From contig OZ010798.1 in the NCBI GenBank assembly GCA_963932465.1, positions 16,786,981 through 16,850,980 of the forward strand: a DNA stretch of 64,000 nucleotides, given 5' to 3'. This document shows, piece by piece, positions 8,494 to 18,676 of this stretch; within the stretch, counting starts at the first letter, position 1; the number at the start of each line of letters is the position of its first letter. The notes under the pieces are model-generated. The model had not been told where the DNA came from and searched no databases. It worked only from the letters and a program-made list of their open reading frames with translations. The position numbers were made by a program, and so were the translations under genes. The stretch comes from Maratus speciosus (Eukaryota; Arthropoda; Arachnida; Araneae; Salticidae).

Positions 8494-11331
8494 ATGGCCG
8501 GCAACACAATAGAAAAGCTGAACTCCACGAATTATGCTGGATGGAGTATTGACATGAAATATGTCCTAATTGACAAAGGACTATGGGACATTATAGAATC
8601 CGGTAAAGAGGAGCTGGTCCCGAGTAGTTCAGTAACTGAATCAGATGCAAGCATTTTTAAACAGCGGTCAAGGCAAGCTCTTTCGGCAATATTTTTGAAT
8701 ATTGAGGGAGAATTTAAGCGTGTAATTGCTGAATGTACAAATGCTGTTCAAGCTTGGAACAAAATTAGGTTACATTTCCATCCCGACTCTAGGTCATTCT
8801 TGATGAAGTCATTTAGTGAATTGATAGAATGCAGAAAGAAGGAAAGCGAGTCGATAAGTATCTTTGCAACTAGATTAAGGAGGCTTATGAGTATAATTAA
8901 AGAACAAGATAAAGGGTTTAACGAGATTTATTTAAGTTTTCAATTAATACGGTATTTACCACGGAAATATGATGGTATTGTGCAGAGTATCTTGAGGTGG
9001 TCCGAAGACGAGTTTAGGTTTGAAAAGATAGTTTTAGAATTAGTGTCTGAAGAGACCAGATTGACTGTTCGTGATCAAGATAGTTCTAAGTACGTGCCAT
9101 CAGCTAATAGTGTAAAATGCAAGAAGAAACCTCGTTTTTATAAGAAATGTTGGCATTGTGGGGTTTCTGGTCACGTTCGAAGCAAGTGTCGCAAGTATCT
9201 GAACTCTCGTTATAATCCTGATCGACAGAGCCATCCAACTTATGCAGAATCTTCACCAAAATCCAGGAGTTCTTCTGGTTTTTCTCCGACTGTGCCCAGA
9301 GGTAGAGGATCTCACCGACGTGATTATCGTGACTCATCGACTGATTCCACTGCTGGCAGGAGTTTTTCTCGTGATTCCAGACAGTATCCTAGATCTCCAT
9401 CGCCCAGGCCTTACAGAAGATCCCGTAATTTTGGAAAGAATCATGTATCCAGACAACAGCCCAGAAAGCATGGAGCAGATATAGAGGACTTTCCTGACAG
9501 CTCACGTAAGTCAACTTATGTTGTATCTCAAGCCAGTTTATGTAATGCATCGGATGTTGACACCTGGATCTTTGATTCAGGTGCTTCACATCATTTCTGT
9601 TCTAATCGTAATTTATTTGTTAAATTTTGTAATGTTTCAGATGAACAAATGAATGTGGCTGCTAAGGATATATCTTTTCCGATTGAGGGTAAGGGAGAGG
9701 TAAAATTACGCTTTGGACAAAGAGTGTTCACCTTTACGGAGGTGATGTACTCGAGCCAACTAAGACGTAATCTAATCTCTGGCCCTCAGTTGGATAAGAG
9801 AGGCTTAACATTTCTGGGTGGTGGAGGCGTAATTGACATCATGAGGGGAGACATCATTTTATTCAATGCATTTTTGAAAAATGGGTTTTATCAGCTTTTC
9901 CCTAGGGCTCCTAAACCTTTGAAAAATGTATCTTTTGAATCTAATTCTGCGGGTAATGCTAAACGTATAAGTAAAATGCAATTATGGCACCGCCGATGTG
10001 GGCATATTAGTCCCTCTGTTTTGATTCATACGTGTAAAGAAAATGGGGTCCGGGGATTGGTTGATCTGAAAGATAACGATTTTCATTGTGAAGTCTGTAA
10101 GTTGAATAAGTTTATAAGACCTTCATTTAAACCCATTGGCAGCATTCGTTCTGAACATCCCTTAGAACTTTTATTTGCGGATGTTTGGGGACCTTGTAGA
10201 ACTGTTGGGAGAAATGGGGAAAGGTATTTTCTTTCAATTATGGACGACTACTCCCGTAGAGTTTCAGTATACCCAATGAGATTAAAATCGGATGTTTTTG
10301 ATATTGTCAAATCTCATATTACTCGTGCAGAAAATTTCTTGGGTAGAAAAGTAAAGAATTTTAAGTCTGATAACGGGGGTGAGTTCGTCAATGATAATTT
10401 TGAAATATATTTTGATGAAAAGGGAATACATCACGAGTTGACAAATCCATTTTCTCCCCAACAGAATGGGGTCATTGAGAGGTTTATGCAGACAGCTGTC
10501 AATGGAGTCCGTACTATTTTGGCTGAAAGTAAATTGAATCCCAGGTTTTGGCCAGAGGCCTTAAAATATTTTTGTTATACCTGGAACCGGGTCTGTCCTA
10601 AGTCTTTAACGAAGACTCCTTTTGAATTGTATGGGGGCCGAAAACCATCTGTGAGGCATCTTAAACCTTTTGGGACAACTGCTTACGTGGGAATTCCTCA
10701 CCAGAAACGTAATTCAAAGTTAGATCCAAAGGCAAAAAAGGGCTATCTTGTGGGTTATGCTTTTAATACCAAGGGTTACCGGATTTGGATACCTGAAGAT
10801 GATCAAATTGTTGAAACTATTAGTGTTACATTTAGAGAGATTCCTGAGGATGTTCCTGGAGGCAGTGGATTCGTGATGGGCCCGGGATCTTGTGATCCTT
10901 TCTCCATTGACTCCGGTGATAATCAGGGTGAAGATGCTGGAGGAGTAGATTCTTGGGGACCCTTGAATCCTCCCGGCATACCACCGGATTCCCGGGTTAA
11001 TGGGGAGGGGGTTGCGGATTCCGAGTCTGATTCCGAAGCTGAAGACGTTAAGACCCCTATTTCCTCCAAGCGAGAAGTTAGGTGGTTACGTAAACCCGTA
11101 GTGCGATCTTCCAGGGACAGAACAGATATTTATTATTTTGAGGAAGGTAAAACTAATAGATTAAGATCACCTGCAGAAGTTGAGAGGTATTGTAATGTAA
11201 ATGGTATTAAGTATGATCCAAATCTTTTTGATTTCAGTGGCTCAAATACGTATGCTGGTTTAGTCCCTATACATTCTGAATCTGATGACGAGAACTCTGA
11301 TAATCCTGAATCTTCAAATATATCTGCATGA
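8494..11331 (+). CDS. gag-pol: copia Gag-protease-integrase polyprotein (to in-frame UGA)
   Basis: The ATG at 8494 sits in AAAATGG, a good animal start context; an in-frame ATG at 8482 would add only MKKK. Counting residues from 8476, the N-terminus (IEKLNSTNYAGW) is a UBN2-type copia Gag. A CX2CX4HX4C zinc knuckle lies at 225-238. The protease motif FDSGASHHF has Asp at 367. The GAG-pre-integrase zinc domain begins WHRRCGH (His505) and ends CEVCK. Integrase shows D569, D632 and E668, an exact D,D(35)E spacing, in FADVWGP, KSDNGGEF and QQNGVIERF. An SH3-like region (LKPFGTTAYVG, KKGYLVGY) follows, then an acidic linker to the UGA. No other stop or frameshift is seen. Processing by the encoded protease would release the parts. 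Confidence 0.92.
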   Translation: MAGNTIEKLNSTNYAGWSIDMKYVLIDKGLWDIIESGKEELVPSSSVTESDASIFKQRSRQALSAIFLNIEGEFKRVIAECTNAVQAWNKIRLHFHPDSRSFLMKSFSELIECRKKESESISIFATRLRRLMSIIKEQDKGFNEIYLSFQLIRYLPRKYDGIVQSILRWSEDEFRFEKIVLELVSEETRLTVRDQDSSKYVPSANSVKCKKKPRFYKKCWHCGVSGHVRSKCRKYLNSRYNPDRQSHPTYAESSPKSRSSSGFSPTVPRGRGSHRRDYRDSSTDSTAGRSFSRDSRQYPRSPSPRPYRRSRNFGKNHVSRQQPRKHGADIEDFPDSSRKSTYVVSQASLCNASDVDTWIFDSGASHHFCSNRNLFVKFCNVSDEQMNVAAKDISFPIEGKGEVKLRFGQRVFTFTEVMYSSQLRRNLISGPQLDKRGLTFLGGGGVIDIMRGDIILFNAFLKNGFYQLFPRAPKPLKNVSFESNSAGNAKRISKMQLWHRRCGHISPSVLIHTCKENGVRGLVDLKDNDFHCEVCKLNKFIRPSFKPIGSIRSEHPLELLFADVWGPCRTVGRNGERYFLSIMDDYSRRVSVYPMRLKSDVFDIVKSHITRAENFLGRKVKNFKSDNGGEFVNDNFEIYFDEKGIHHELTNPFSPQQNGVIERFMQTAVNGVRTILAESKLNPRFWPEALKYFCYTWNRVCPKSLTKTPFELYGGRKPSVRHLKPFGTTAYVGIPHQKRNSKLDPKAKKGYLVGYAFNTKGYRIWIPEDDQIVETISVTFREIPEDVPGGSGFVMGPGSCDPFSIDSGDNQGEDAGGVDSWGPLNPPGIPPDSRVNGEGVADSESDSEAEDVKTPISSKREVRWLRKPVVRSSRDRTDIYYFEEGKTNRLRSPAEVERYCNVNGIKYDPNLFDFSGSNTYAGLVPIHSESDDENSDNPESSNISA

Positions 11332-11335
11332 CTAG
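11329..11335 (+). promoter_or_regulatory. In-frame UGA with CUAG context (possible readthrough signal)
   Basis: The stop codon between the integrase and RT coding regions reads TGA CTAG. UGA-CUAG is the best-characterised metazoan stop-readthrough context. The frame is unchanged on both sides and RT homology resumes within 10 codons. It may instead be an ordinary disabling mutation; one copy cannot decide. Confidence 0.5.
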
Positions 11336-12909
11336 ACAATATATTAATTCCAAACTCTTTTAAGCAGGCTCAGAAATCTCCGCAGCGTGCGATGTGGTTT
11401 GATGCAATGCGAAAGGAAATCGGGGTTATGAACGAACGGTCGGTTTGGCATTTGGAGAATTTGCCAGGAAACGTGACCCCAGTGGGCTGTCGGTGGGTAT
11501 ACACGGTCAAGAGGGACGAAAGAGGACGAATCGCTCGTTTTAAGGCCCGTTTGGTGGCCCAGGGATTTAAACAAGTGAAGGGCGAATCGTATGAGGAGTC
11601 CTTCAGCCCTGTTGTAAACTTTGGAGTGATTCGATTTTTCTTTTCCCTCTTAGTATCGTGTTGCGGATGGTCACACGTTCAGTGTGACGTAACAAGCGCC
11701 TACCTATACGCCCCGCTACGGGAGTCTGTTTTTATGTCACAACCGCCCGGTTTCGTTATCCCCGGTAAAGAGCATATGTATTGCAAACTGGATCGGGCGC
11801 TGTATGGGCTGCATCAAAGTGGCCGGGAGTGGTATTATGAGATCCATAAAGTTTTATTAAAGATTGGTTTTAGGAAATTTGAGTCATGTAACTGTACTTA
11901 CCTTTTTGATTCTGATATAGTTCTGCTACTATATGTTGATGACTTCGTAGTTTTTGGAAAATTTAAGAAGAAGATTGACATAATCCTGGATTTGCTTGGA
12001 AAGAATTTTGACATCAAGCTTTTAGGAAGAACACGTAAACTTTTAGGGGTCGAATTTGTTGAAAAGGGGAATTCATTATGTATACACCAGTCTAGTTATA
12101 TTGATGAGGTGTGTGATAAATTTAAGAATTTTCGAATTCCTATTTCATCTCTCCCTATTAGTAAGGGTGTTATATTATCTAAGGTTAATTGTCCTTCTTC
12201 TGATTCCGAAAAGGGGTACATGGCTCGTTTTCCTTACAGAAGCTTACTGGGTTGTTTATCATTCATTGCCAGTAGAACCAGGCCAGATATTAGTTATGCG
12301 GTTAATATATATAGTCAGTTTCAGTCTAATCCGGGTATTTCACATTGGGACGGGTTATTACGGGTGCTTGGTTATTTAAAGTATACTCGACACTACCATC
12401 TCCGGTTACGGTGTAACGAGGAGAAGTTGGTTGCCTTTTCTGACGCTGATTTTGCGGCGAATCGGGATGACCGAACATCGGTTGGTGGGCAAATAGTCAT
12501 GGTTGGCAGTTCCCCCGTGGACTGGCGTACCTTTAAAGAAAGGTGCGTCAGTTTATCCACAATGGAGTCGGAATTTGTCGCCATGACTGAGGCCTCCAAA
12601 AACCTGGTTTGGTTTGACCGGATCCTGCAGGAGTGTCGGGATAGAGCAATCATACGCGATTTAGGTATCAAGTCGAAGCTTTATGCAGATAACCAGGCGG
12701 CCATTAATTTTGTAAAATCACCTATAGAAAACTATAAATCTCGTCATATAGATGTCAAGTTATTTTTTATTAGGGATTTAATTTACAGTGAAGCTTTTGA
12801 TTTAGAATATATTCCTAGTAAGTCAAACCTCAGTGATGTCTTTACGAAGCCTCAAACCAAACATGATTTGTTAATTTTTGTTAGAACTGTATTTGATACA
12901 GGTTTTTAA
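11332..12909 (+). CDS. pol: copia reverse transcriptase-RNase H (in frame after the UGA)
   Basis: Same frame as the upstream Gag-PR-IN region. Homology begins before the first internal ATG (11392): SFKQAQKSPQRAMWFDAM fits the conserved start of copia RT, so independent initiation at 11392 would lose conserved residues. RT motifs include GCRWVYTVKRDERG, FKARLVAQGFKQ, QCDVTSAYLYAPL and catalytic YVDD (11932-11943). RNase H follows with SDADFA, STMESEF, YADNQAA and the RHIDVKLFFIRD and LSDVFTKP motifs. The length, 525 codons plus stop, is normal for copia RT-RH. If the UGA is read through, the full polyprotein is about 1470 residues. Confidence 0.92.
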   Translation, partial: LDNILIPNSFKQAQKSPQRAMWFDAMRKEIGVMNERSVWHLENLPGNVTPVGCRWVYTVKRDERGRIARFKARLVAQGFKQVKGESYEESFSPVVNFGVIRFFFSLLVSCCGWSHVQCDVTSAYLYAPLRESVFMSQPPGFVIPGKEHMYCKLDRALYGLHQSGREWYYEIHKVLLKIGFRKFESCNCTYLFDSDIVLLLYVDDFVVFGKFKKKIDIILDLLGKNFDIKLLGRTRKLLGVEFVEKGNSLCIHQSSYIDEVCDKFKNFRIPISSLPISKGVILSKVNCPSSDSEKGYMARFPYRSLLGCLSFIASRTRPDISYAVNIYSQFQSNPGISHWDGLLRVLGYLKYTRHYHLRLRCNEEKLVAFSDADFAANRDDRTSVGGQIVMVGSSPVDWRTFKERCVSLSTMESEFVAMTEASKNLVWFDRILQECRDRAIIRDLGIKSKLYADNQAAINFVKSPIENYKSRHIDVKLFFIRDLIYSEAFDLEYIPSKSNLSDVFTKPQTKHDLLIFVRTVFDTGF

Positions 12910-14534
12910 TGTTTAAATAGTTTTTCAGATTGTTTTTAGATTTTTGTTTGAAGTTTTTAGAAATCATACTGCGTACCACCATTTTTCTTCAGTATAAGAT
13001 TTACGTGTATTAAGATGTATAAAGTTTGTAGTCCTGTGTACGTGGTGAGTGGCCATAGCCATTTACATGGTTTAAGCAAACGATGTTTAGCAAGTTTTTA
13101 TCTAGCTTTTTATAAAGTCTCTTGATCACAATTGTTTTTCATTACCTTTTTCATCTAGCTGTTAAGCATTTAATTCCCATCCAATGGTGGAAATGGTGCC
13201 TCTTACCATTCTATTCTTGGGGGTTCGAGCAGCCCACAGTACCGTTTCGGGTGGGTGGTCCCTTGGGAGACAAATGCCAGAGAACTTTCTGAGGTAGTTT
13301 GTGTGAGAGGTAACCGCCACTGGCGGATCTGCTGCGGGCATTATATTTTTGTTTTTGTGAGTCCCTAGTTTTTATATATGAGAATGTCACTAGTCCCCGT
13401 TTATCAGCTGGTTGAGAGAAGTATATGTAACTTAATTTTTAAAATATTTGGATATATCTTTTTAATAGTTTAAAGTTTCTGATTAATCTGTTTGAAGTTT
13501 AAATATATATTAAATTAAAGTTAAAGTAATAGAAATTAAGAATATGAATTTTTGTTTAGAAAATCCAGTTTTTCTCCTTTGTAGCAATAGTTTTTTTTTT
13601 GAGGTTTTATGTTTTTAAAGTTGTTATATCTTTGTTAAGTCTTAAGTTGGATTTGGTACTGTTATATTTATATAGAAGTTTTGTTACAGGAATATATCTT
13701 ATGATAATGGACTATTTTTGTGTTGATTATGTTGTTTCTAATAGATCTTTTTATTTGCAGGCATCTGATATCTTCAATGTGAATACTTGTGCGAATGTAG
13801 GTAGAGAAAATGGATATTGCTGTAAGATGTTGTCTGTAGATGGATAAGTGTACAGCTATTTATTGTTATGTCTTATTAATCAGATGCCAAGTTATTGCTT
13901 AAGTTTGTCATTTTTACTGGTTTTTGGAAGCTACTGGGAGAGACTGATGAAGTTACTCTAGTTAATTTTTCTATCTTTGTTCTTGTTAAATAAAAAGTTA
14001 TTTAAGTTTTGTATAAATTTGCATATTTAGCTGTGGTCAAGATGACGGAGTTGGCTAGTATGTATAGTTTCAAATTGAAACGTTACTTTTATAAGTTGGT
14101 ACGTATGTTGATTTTTTTTCATTGTGATATTTTTCAATTTGTTAAATGTTTGAATTGTGTTTATATTGTTAGAAATTTAAATTTTGAATTTTTGTAAAGA
14201 GGCCATGAATGGATTTAGGCAAGTTTTTATGCTGGATCTTTTGGCTTTTGACTTTGAAGTTTTTGATGGTTAATTGGTGGGATTTCGTTTGGAAATTTTT
14301 GATGGGCATTTCTCGGTTTTTAATGTTAGTTGTTAAATTTAAAGCTTTGGGAGTTTATTAATGCTTAATTCTTGTTAGTTGTTAGCCATTATCAGGCATT
14401 TCTCATGTTAAGTGTTAGGATTAATATTTTTCTTTTAGTTTTGTTCGTTGTTTTTAACCGTTTTTATAGAAAGGTGTTCCATGGTCAGTGAAGATTTTTA
14501 GATCTTTTATTTTTCGTTTTCGATTGAGACATTG
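12910..14534 (+). other. Long non-coding 3' internal region of the copia element
   Basis: About 1.6 kb between the RNase H stop and the polypurine tract. It is T-rich on the coding strand; the short open frames at 13599-13847 and 14009-14197 resemble nothing known. A GC-richer patch at 13190-13345 contains a small inverted repeat (CCGCCACTGGCGG). No env-like or other domain was recognised. Confidence 0.7.
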
Positions 14535-14547
14535 AGAGGGGGGGCAC
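14535..14547 (+). promoter_or_regulatory. Polypurine tract
   Basis: GAGAGGGGGGGCAC lies immediately before the 3' LTR and would prime plus-strand DNA synthesis. Confidence 0.75.
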
Positions 14548-14548
14548 T

Positions 14549-15599
14549 TGTTAGGAAATATTAACAAGCTCATTTCCCAGTTCTCAATGCCTCTAATTAT
14601 ATTCAATAGTACATTAACCCTGGTAGTATAATTTACAGTTCGTTATTTATAAATTTTTATTTTTATTAAGATCATTTCATTTAAATAGTATAAGTATAAA
14701 GTATTCTGTATTTAAAAGTATTCTGAAATTAAACTCACCTTTTATCTTGCGTTCATTCTTTTAATCCTTTAGTTATTTATTCAGCTTTACGTTTCTTTAG
14801 TTACAGTTCATTGATAACGCCGTATCTTTATTTTTACAACTGCAGATGTTTACGTTTTCCACGCGACATAGTAGAATTTACGAGAGCGTATGACGTGGTG
14901 TATTTTTCTCCCGACAGATGGCGGGAACGGATTTATGAATGAATTAGTTGACGTAGTTCGTCACCGGCAAATCACCATCTCGTAGATCATTCTGGAGAGT
15001 GGGCGTGTCGACACGTGCCGTTCCAGCTGCTGTATTTAAGGGGGTTATTTGGAAGGAAATGTTACTTGGCTTACTTGTTTTTATCTACCAATGCTCTCGA
15101 TACGAGAATTGCTTTAAGCATTCTCGGGATGCTGTATTTGATCTTGTGGTAAACATTTAAAATCATGCGGCTTATTTTTATTTTCGTTCTGTTTTTAAAA
15201 TCATCTTTTAAAGTTACGATATTTAGGCTTTTCTGTTCTTCATGGCTTCTAAGTTAAAGTGTTTAAAAATGGCTGTTTTGATTTAAAGTGATTCATTGTT
15301 TATTCATCAATATTTGGTTTATTTTTAAAGACTGTTTTTATCAAGATATTTTACTGTGAACTTTGGATCTTAATAAAAGAAGTTTAAGCCTGGAGCTTTA
15401 TCTCATCTGTCAATTTACTTCATCCACTTTTTAACATTTCTTCATTCAACGTACTTCATGATTTTTCTCATTTACATATTTTTAGAAATCCATCCTCCGA
15501 TCTACTTCCACTGTTGAACTCTGCTTTATCAACATAATTTTTAATCAGTGTTACAAGTGTAAGATGTTGGGGAATTGGTATTAGTGCTAATCCCTAACA
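14549..15599 (+). repeat. 3' LTR of the copia element
   Basis: Starts TGTTAGGAAA and ends CCCTAACA. Includes a 5-6 bp insertion relative to the 5' LTR near 15067. The downstream half is identical to the 5' LTR. Confidence 0.92.
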
Positions 15600-16436
15600 A
15601 AAACGTGCTTTACTTTTTAACTCTTTCCAATAAAGTTACTGTTTATTAATGCAGTTTGTCTGTCCATCAGACCGTCTGTTCACGCTCTAAGGCAAGTCAC
15701 ACACTAAGGCGACACATAAGACATGTCGCTTGAATTCGCTAGAAAAACTGGTTTAAAACAAGTTTGCAACAACTTCGTTCTTTGTTTCGACCGGTTTTTG
15801 CACTTCGTGTTGCGCTTTGTGTCATTCCGTGGTCTCAGTGTGTAATATACCCAACTCCCGTAAATATACTCGGATTCCCATACAATTGATATATGCTAAT
15901 GAAGTTTACCATGGGATGTTTGGTATTCAATATGAAGAGTGTAGCATTAATAGTTTATTTACAGGGGCACTCAAAAGTATTTCGTTACATTGTGGTCAAC
16001 GGGAAAAAATCGTTTGCAGCGCATTTTAATGACATTAAGCTATTTCAAATGCATTAAAATTGATATATATCACTGAATTGCACTACAAGATGATTGCTAT
16101 AGAATAGGGTGTTTCACTTCTGAACCAGATCCTGAAGGCGGTGATAATCATGTTGATGAATTATGCGAAATATCCTGTGTGCGTAAAGTTAGGGAGCTGA
16201 GGTGAAAGACGATAAAGGGCATAAAGTTATTGAAAGTACGGACACTGGAACAAAAATGTAATCTACTTTAACTAGTTACATATCCAAACCAGTAGGGCCA
16301 TCCAAATGAAAAATGAGATTCAGAATGAAAAATGAAATTAAGATTACCTAGAGGCAGATTCTGAAGAGGAATCTATGAGACTAAAAATTCCTAGACCCTG
16401 GTGACAAATATCAGAGCAATAATAAAATTTCCTATA
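15600..16436. other. Intergenic, no gene seen
   Basis: No recognisable gene; the open frame at 15817-16029 has no known domain. The sequence is not the continuation of the repeat on the left side of the copia element. Confidence 0.5.
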
Positions 16437-17080
16437 CAGGATGTCCACTCTCAACGATGTCCAACAGCTAATTCCTAAACCGTTAGTCATAGCCATATAG
16501 TTCCGATTACAAAAATGTTTTAAATGGGGGTAAAGAAGTATTTAAAAAGTGATTTGGGTCAATAGAATCATTTCTTGAAAAATTATGAAATTTAATTTCT
16601 TATACGATCCCCCGGTCCTTCAAGTTATAGTTAGTAAAACTTTCCTATTACACTTACAAGTAAGACAAATAAAAGTCCTATTATTCTACGACTAAAACTG
16701 ACCGAAGTAATGGCTGTTTCAACTTGGAGCATATTTTTTGCTGCGAAATAGGGGTCATTTACAAATTTACTAGAAATATAAATAATCTTCAGATATATAA
16801 AAAATATAGTTGATAGTAAAATTAACATTGCATTATAAATTTGAAATCTATAATCATTCTGCACTGCAAATAGAGGCATTTTAAATTAAGACATATATGT
16901 GACTGAAAAGGAATTTAAGACACTTAAGTATCTGAATCTGAAAATTCAGTCATGATAGATGTCTTAATTTAAAACATATAAGTGTCTTACTATGATCATG
17001 GTGTAAACGAACTGAGAAATGTGTCTAAAAAATCTGCAAGTGTCTAATTTTAAGACACTTTGTAACTCCGTTCGCATTAA

Positions 17081-17094
17081 CCACTAGGGGGCAC
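17081..17094 (+). promoter_or_regulatory. CTCF consensus-like site
   Basis: CCACTAGGGGGCAC fits the animal CTCF core CCASYAGRKGGCRS at all 14 positions. It lies inside the CACTA-type element. Occupancy is unknown. Confidence 0.4.
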
Positions 17095-17429
17095 TCTCAG
17101 TTGCGCATGCGTTTTAGATGCCTTTCGTTCAAATTGGATGTTCGTTTGTAATTCAAACTGAATGTTTGTTTTTATGTATGCGTGCATTTTAACTAATAAT
17201 TTATTTTGACTTGATGCGGTTTTTGCAGAATGTGAAGTTCCAGGATTTAATCCTTATCGACATAGTGGTATTCCGTATTAATTTATAGCAATAACTATAA
17301 TATAGTGTTCTTCGTCTCGTCAAAGCAGGTAAAGAGAACTGTTGTCTGACGGGCTATGTTTTAAGGATGAAAATATTCCATTCTTTTAACAGAGCTAGTC
17401 GAATGTGCAAAAGGATTTTTTTTTTCAAA

Positions 17430-17571
17430 TATCAGTCTGCTTAACTCATGGATACTAACGTTTTTCAACAATTAAAATCTAGATTTTAATATGACCTCCA
17501 TTAAGAGACCACCTTTCGGAGCGACCTATTTTTATTGGAACGGAAGTGGTCGCTTTAGGGAGGTTTTACTG
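17430..17571. mobile_element. Truncated pogo-like MITE end
   Basis: Matches the arms at 51728-51850 and 55285-55409 (core AACAATTAAAATCTAGATTT, GGTCGCTTTAGGGAGGTTTT) and ends ACTG-TA. Only one terminus is present here. Confidence 0.6.
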
Positions 17572-17625
17572 TATATTGGTAAAGGTGAGTGTTCGCTAAA
17601 GACAACTGTTCGTATGAAGGCTTTG

Positions 17626-17801
17626 CAGTAAAATCTCCATAACGGACGCTCCTAAATAAAGGACGCCACTATTTAGGAAACACATTTTGTTATTGAAAAT
17701 ATGCAAAATTTTTATACACTTATACCTCAGAAAAGCAGACCTCTCCGAACGTCGGACAAATTCCACAGTTCCGAGGTACCCGCTATTGACAGGTTTTACT
17801 G
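17626..17801. mobile_element. Short pogo-like MITE
   Basis: 176 bp bounded by CAGTAAAATCTCC and its imperfect complement ending GGTTTTACTG, followed by TA. Confidence 0.55.
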
Positions 17802-18047
17802 TATTAAGACAAATATATTTTGTTTTTAACCTTATTCTACTCTAGAAATTCATAATATTGGTTAATAATAAATATTGATTAATAAATATTACAATATAAT
17901 ACTCATATACTGTAAATTTGGGGGAATCCAGTGTTAGATTTTATTTAACACAGAAATAAAAATGCTTAAACTAATTTACTGGGAATATCTTATTTAAATG
18001 GGAAAAAATTGCACAACATAGCAGGGATGGGATTCTTTCTGAAGGAG

Positions 18048-18676
18048 TGAATCATTTTTTATAAATGGGAGTAATTTGTTGCCATAAAGCAGAGCTGATT
18101 GCAGCATGGGCAAACTGGGCTGTTTCTATGGGCCTTTAGCTGTATGGGCCCCTAAATTTGGTACGAAATTTCCATAAAGCTGATATTTTAAATTTGGTTT
18201 GATCTTACACTTATTTTAATAAATATTTTGCACTTTTAGAACATGATTAGGCTAAAGAAAATGATATATTTATCCAAATATGTATTTGACGGCATACAAT
18301 AGGCTTAATTTTTTTTGTAACAGTACATGTAGGCAATGGGGGGAGGGGGTGAATGAATACTAGGTCTTTGGACTAGCAGCAATTTGAAGTTCTCACTAAA
18401 AGTAATAAACATTTTTGATGCCGTAGGGCATATATGATAACACATAAATACATATTTAGGTGAAAAAAAAAATATATATTATCCTATTCTAAAACTACAA
18501 AATACTGATTACAATCCTCATAAGGTCAAAACTGATTTAAAATATCAGCTTTATGAAAATTTCATACCCAATTTGGGGTACCATAAAATCAGGGGGCAGC
18601 GAAGCATCCCAGTTTTCCCACGCTGCAATCAGCTCTGCTGTATGGTAACAAATTATTCCCGTTTATAAAAAAGGAT
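18048..18676. repeat. Palindromic insertion within the CACTA-type element
   Basis: Arms of about 150 bp at each end are inverted complements (for example CAGAGCTGATTGCAGC at about 18092 and GCTGCAATCAGCTCTG near 18630). No coding content. Confidence 0.65.

Larger units (their letters stand above)
7140..15599 (+). mobile_element. Nearly intact Ty1/copia LTR retrotransposon
   Basis: An 8460-bp element with LTRs of 1046 and 1051 bp that begin TGTTA and end TAACA, a primer-binding site, a polypurine tract, and domains in copia order (Gag, protease, integrase, RT, RNase H). Integrase before RT distinguishes copia from Gypsy. Everything from Gag to RNase H is in one frame with a single in-frame UGA at 11329-11331. 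The flanks (ACCCT left, AAAAC right) show no target-site duplication. A 1.6-kb non-coding stretch separates RNase H from the 3' LTR. Confidence 0.95.

Noticed and set aside
11392..11394. Separate start codon for a stand-alone RT protein
   Set aside because: Conserved RT-proximal residues lie upstream of this ATG in the same frame, so initiation here would truncate the domain.
13599..14197. Extra gene (env-like) in the copia 3' region
   Set aside because: The two short frames show no signal peptide, no domain and T-rich composition-driven residues.
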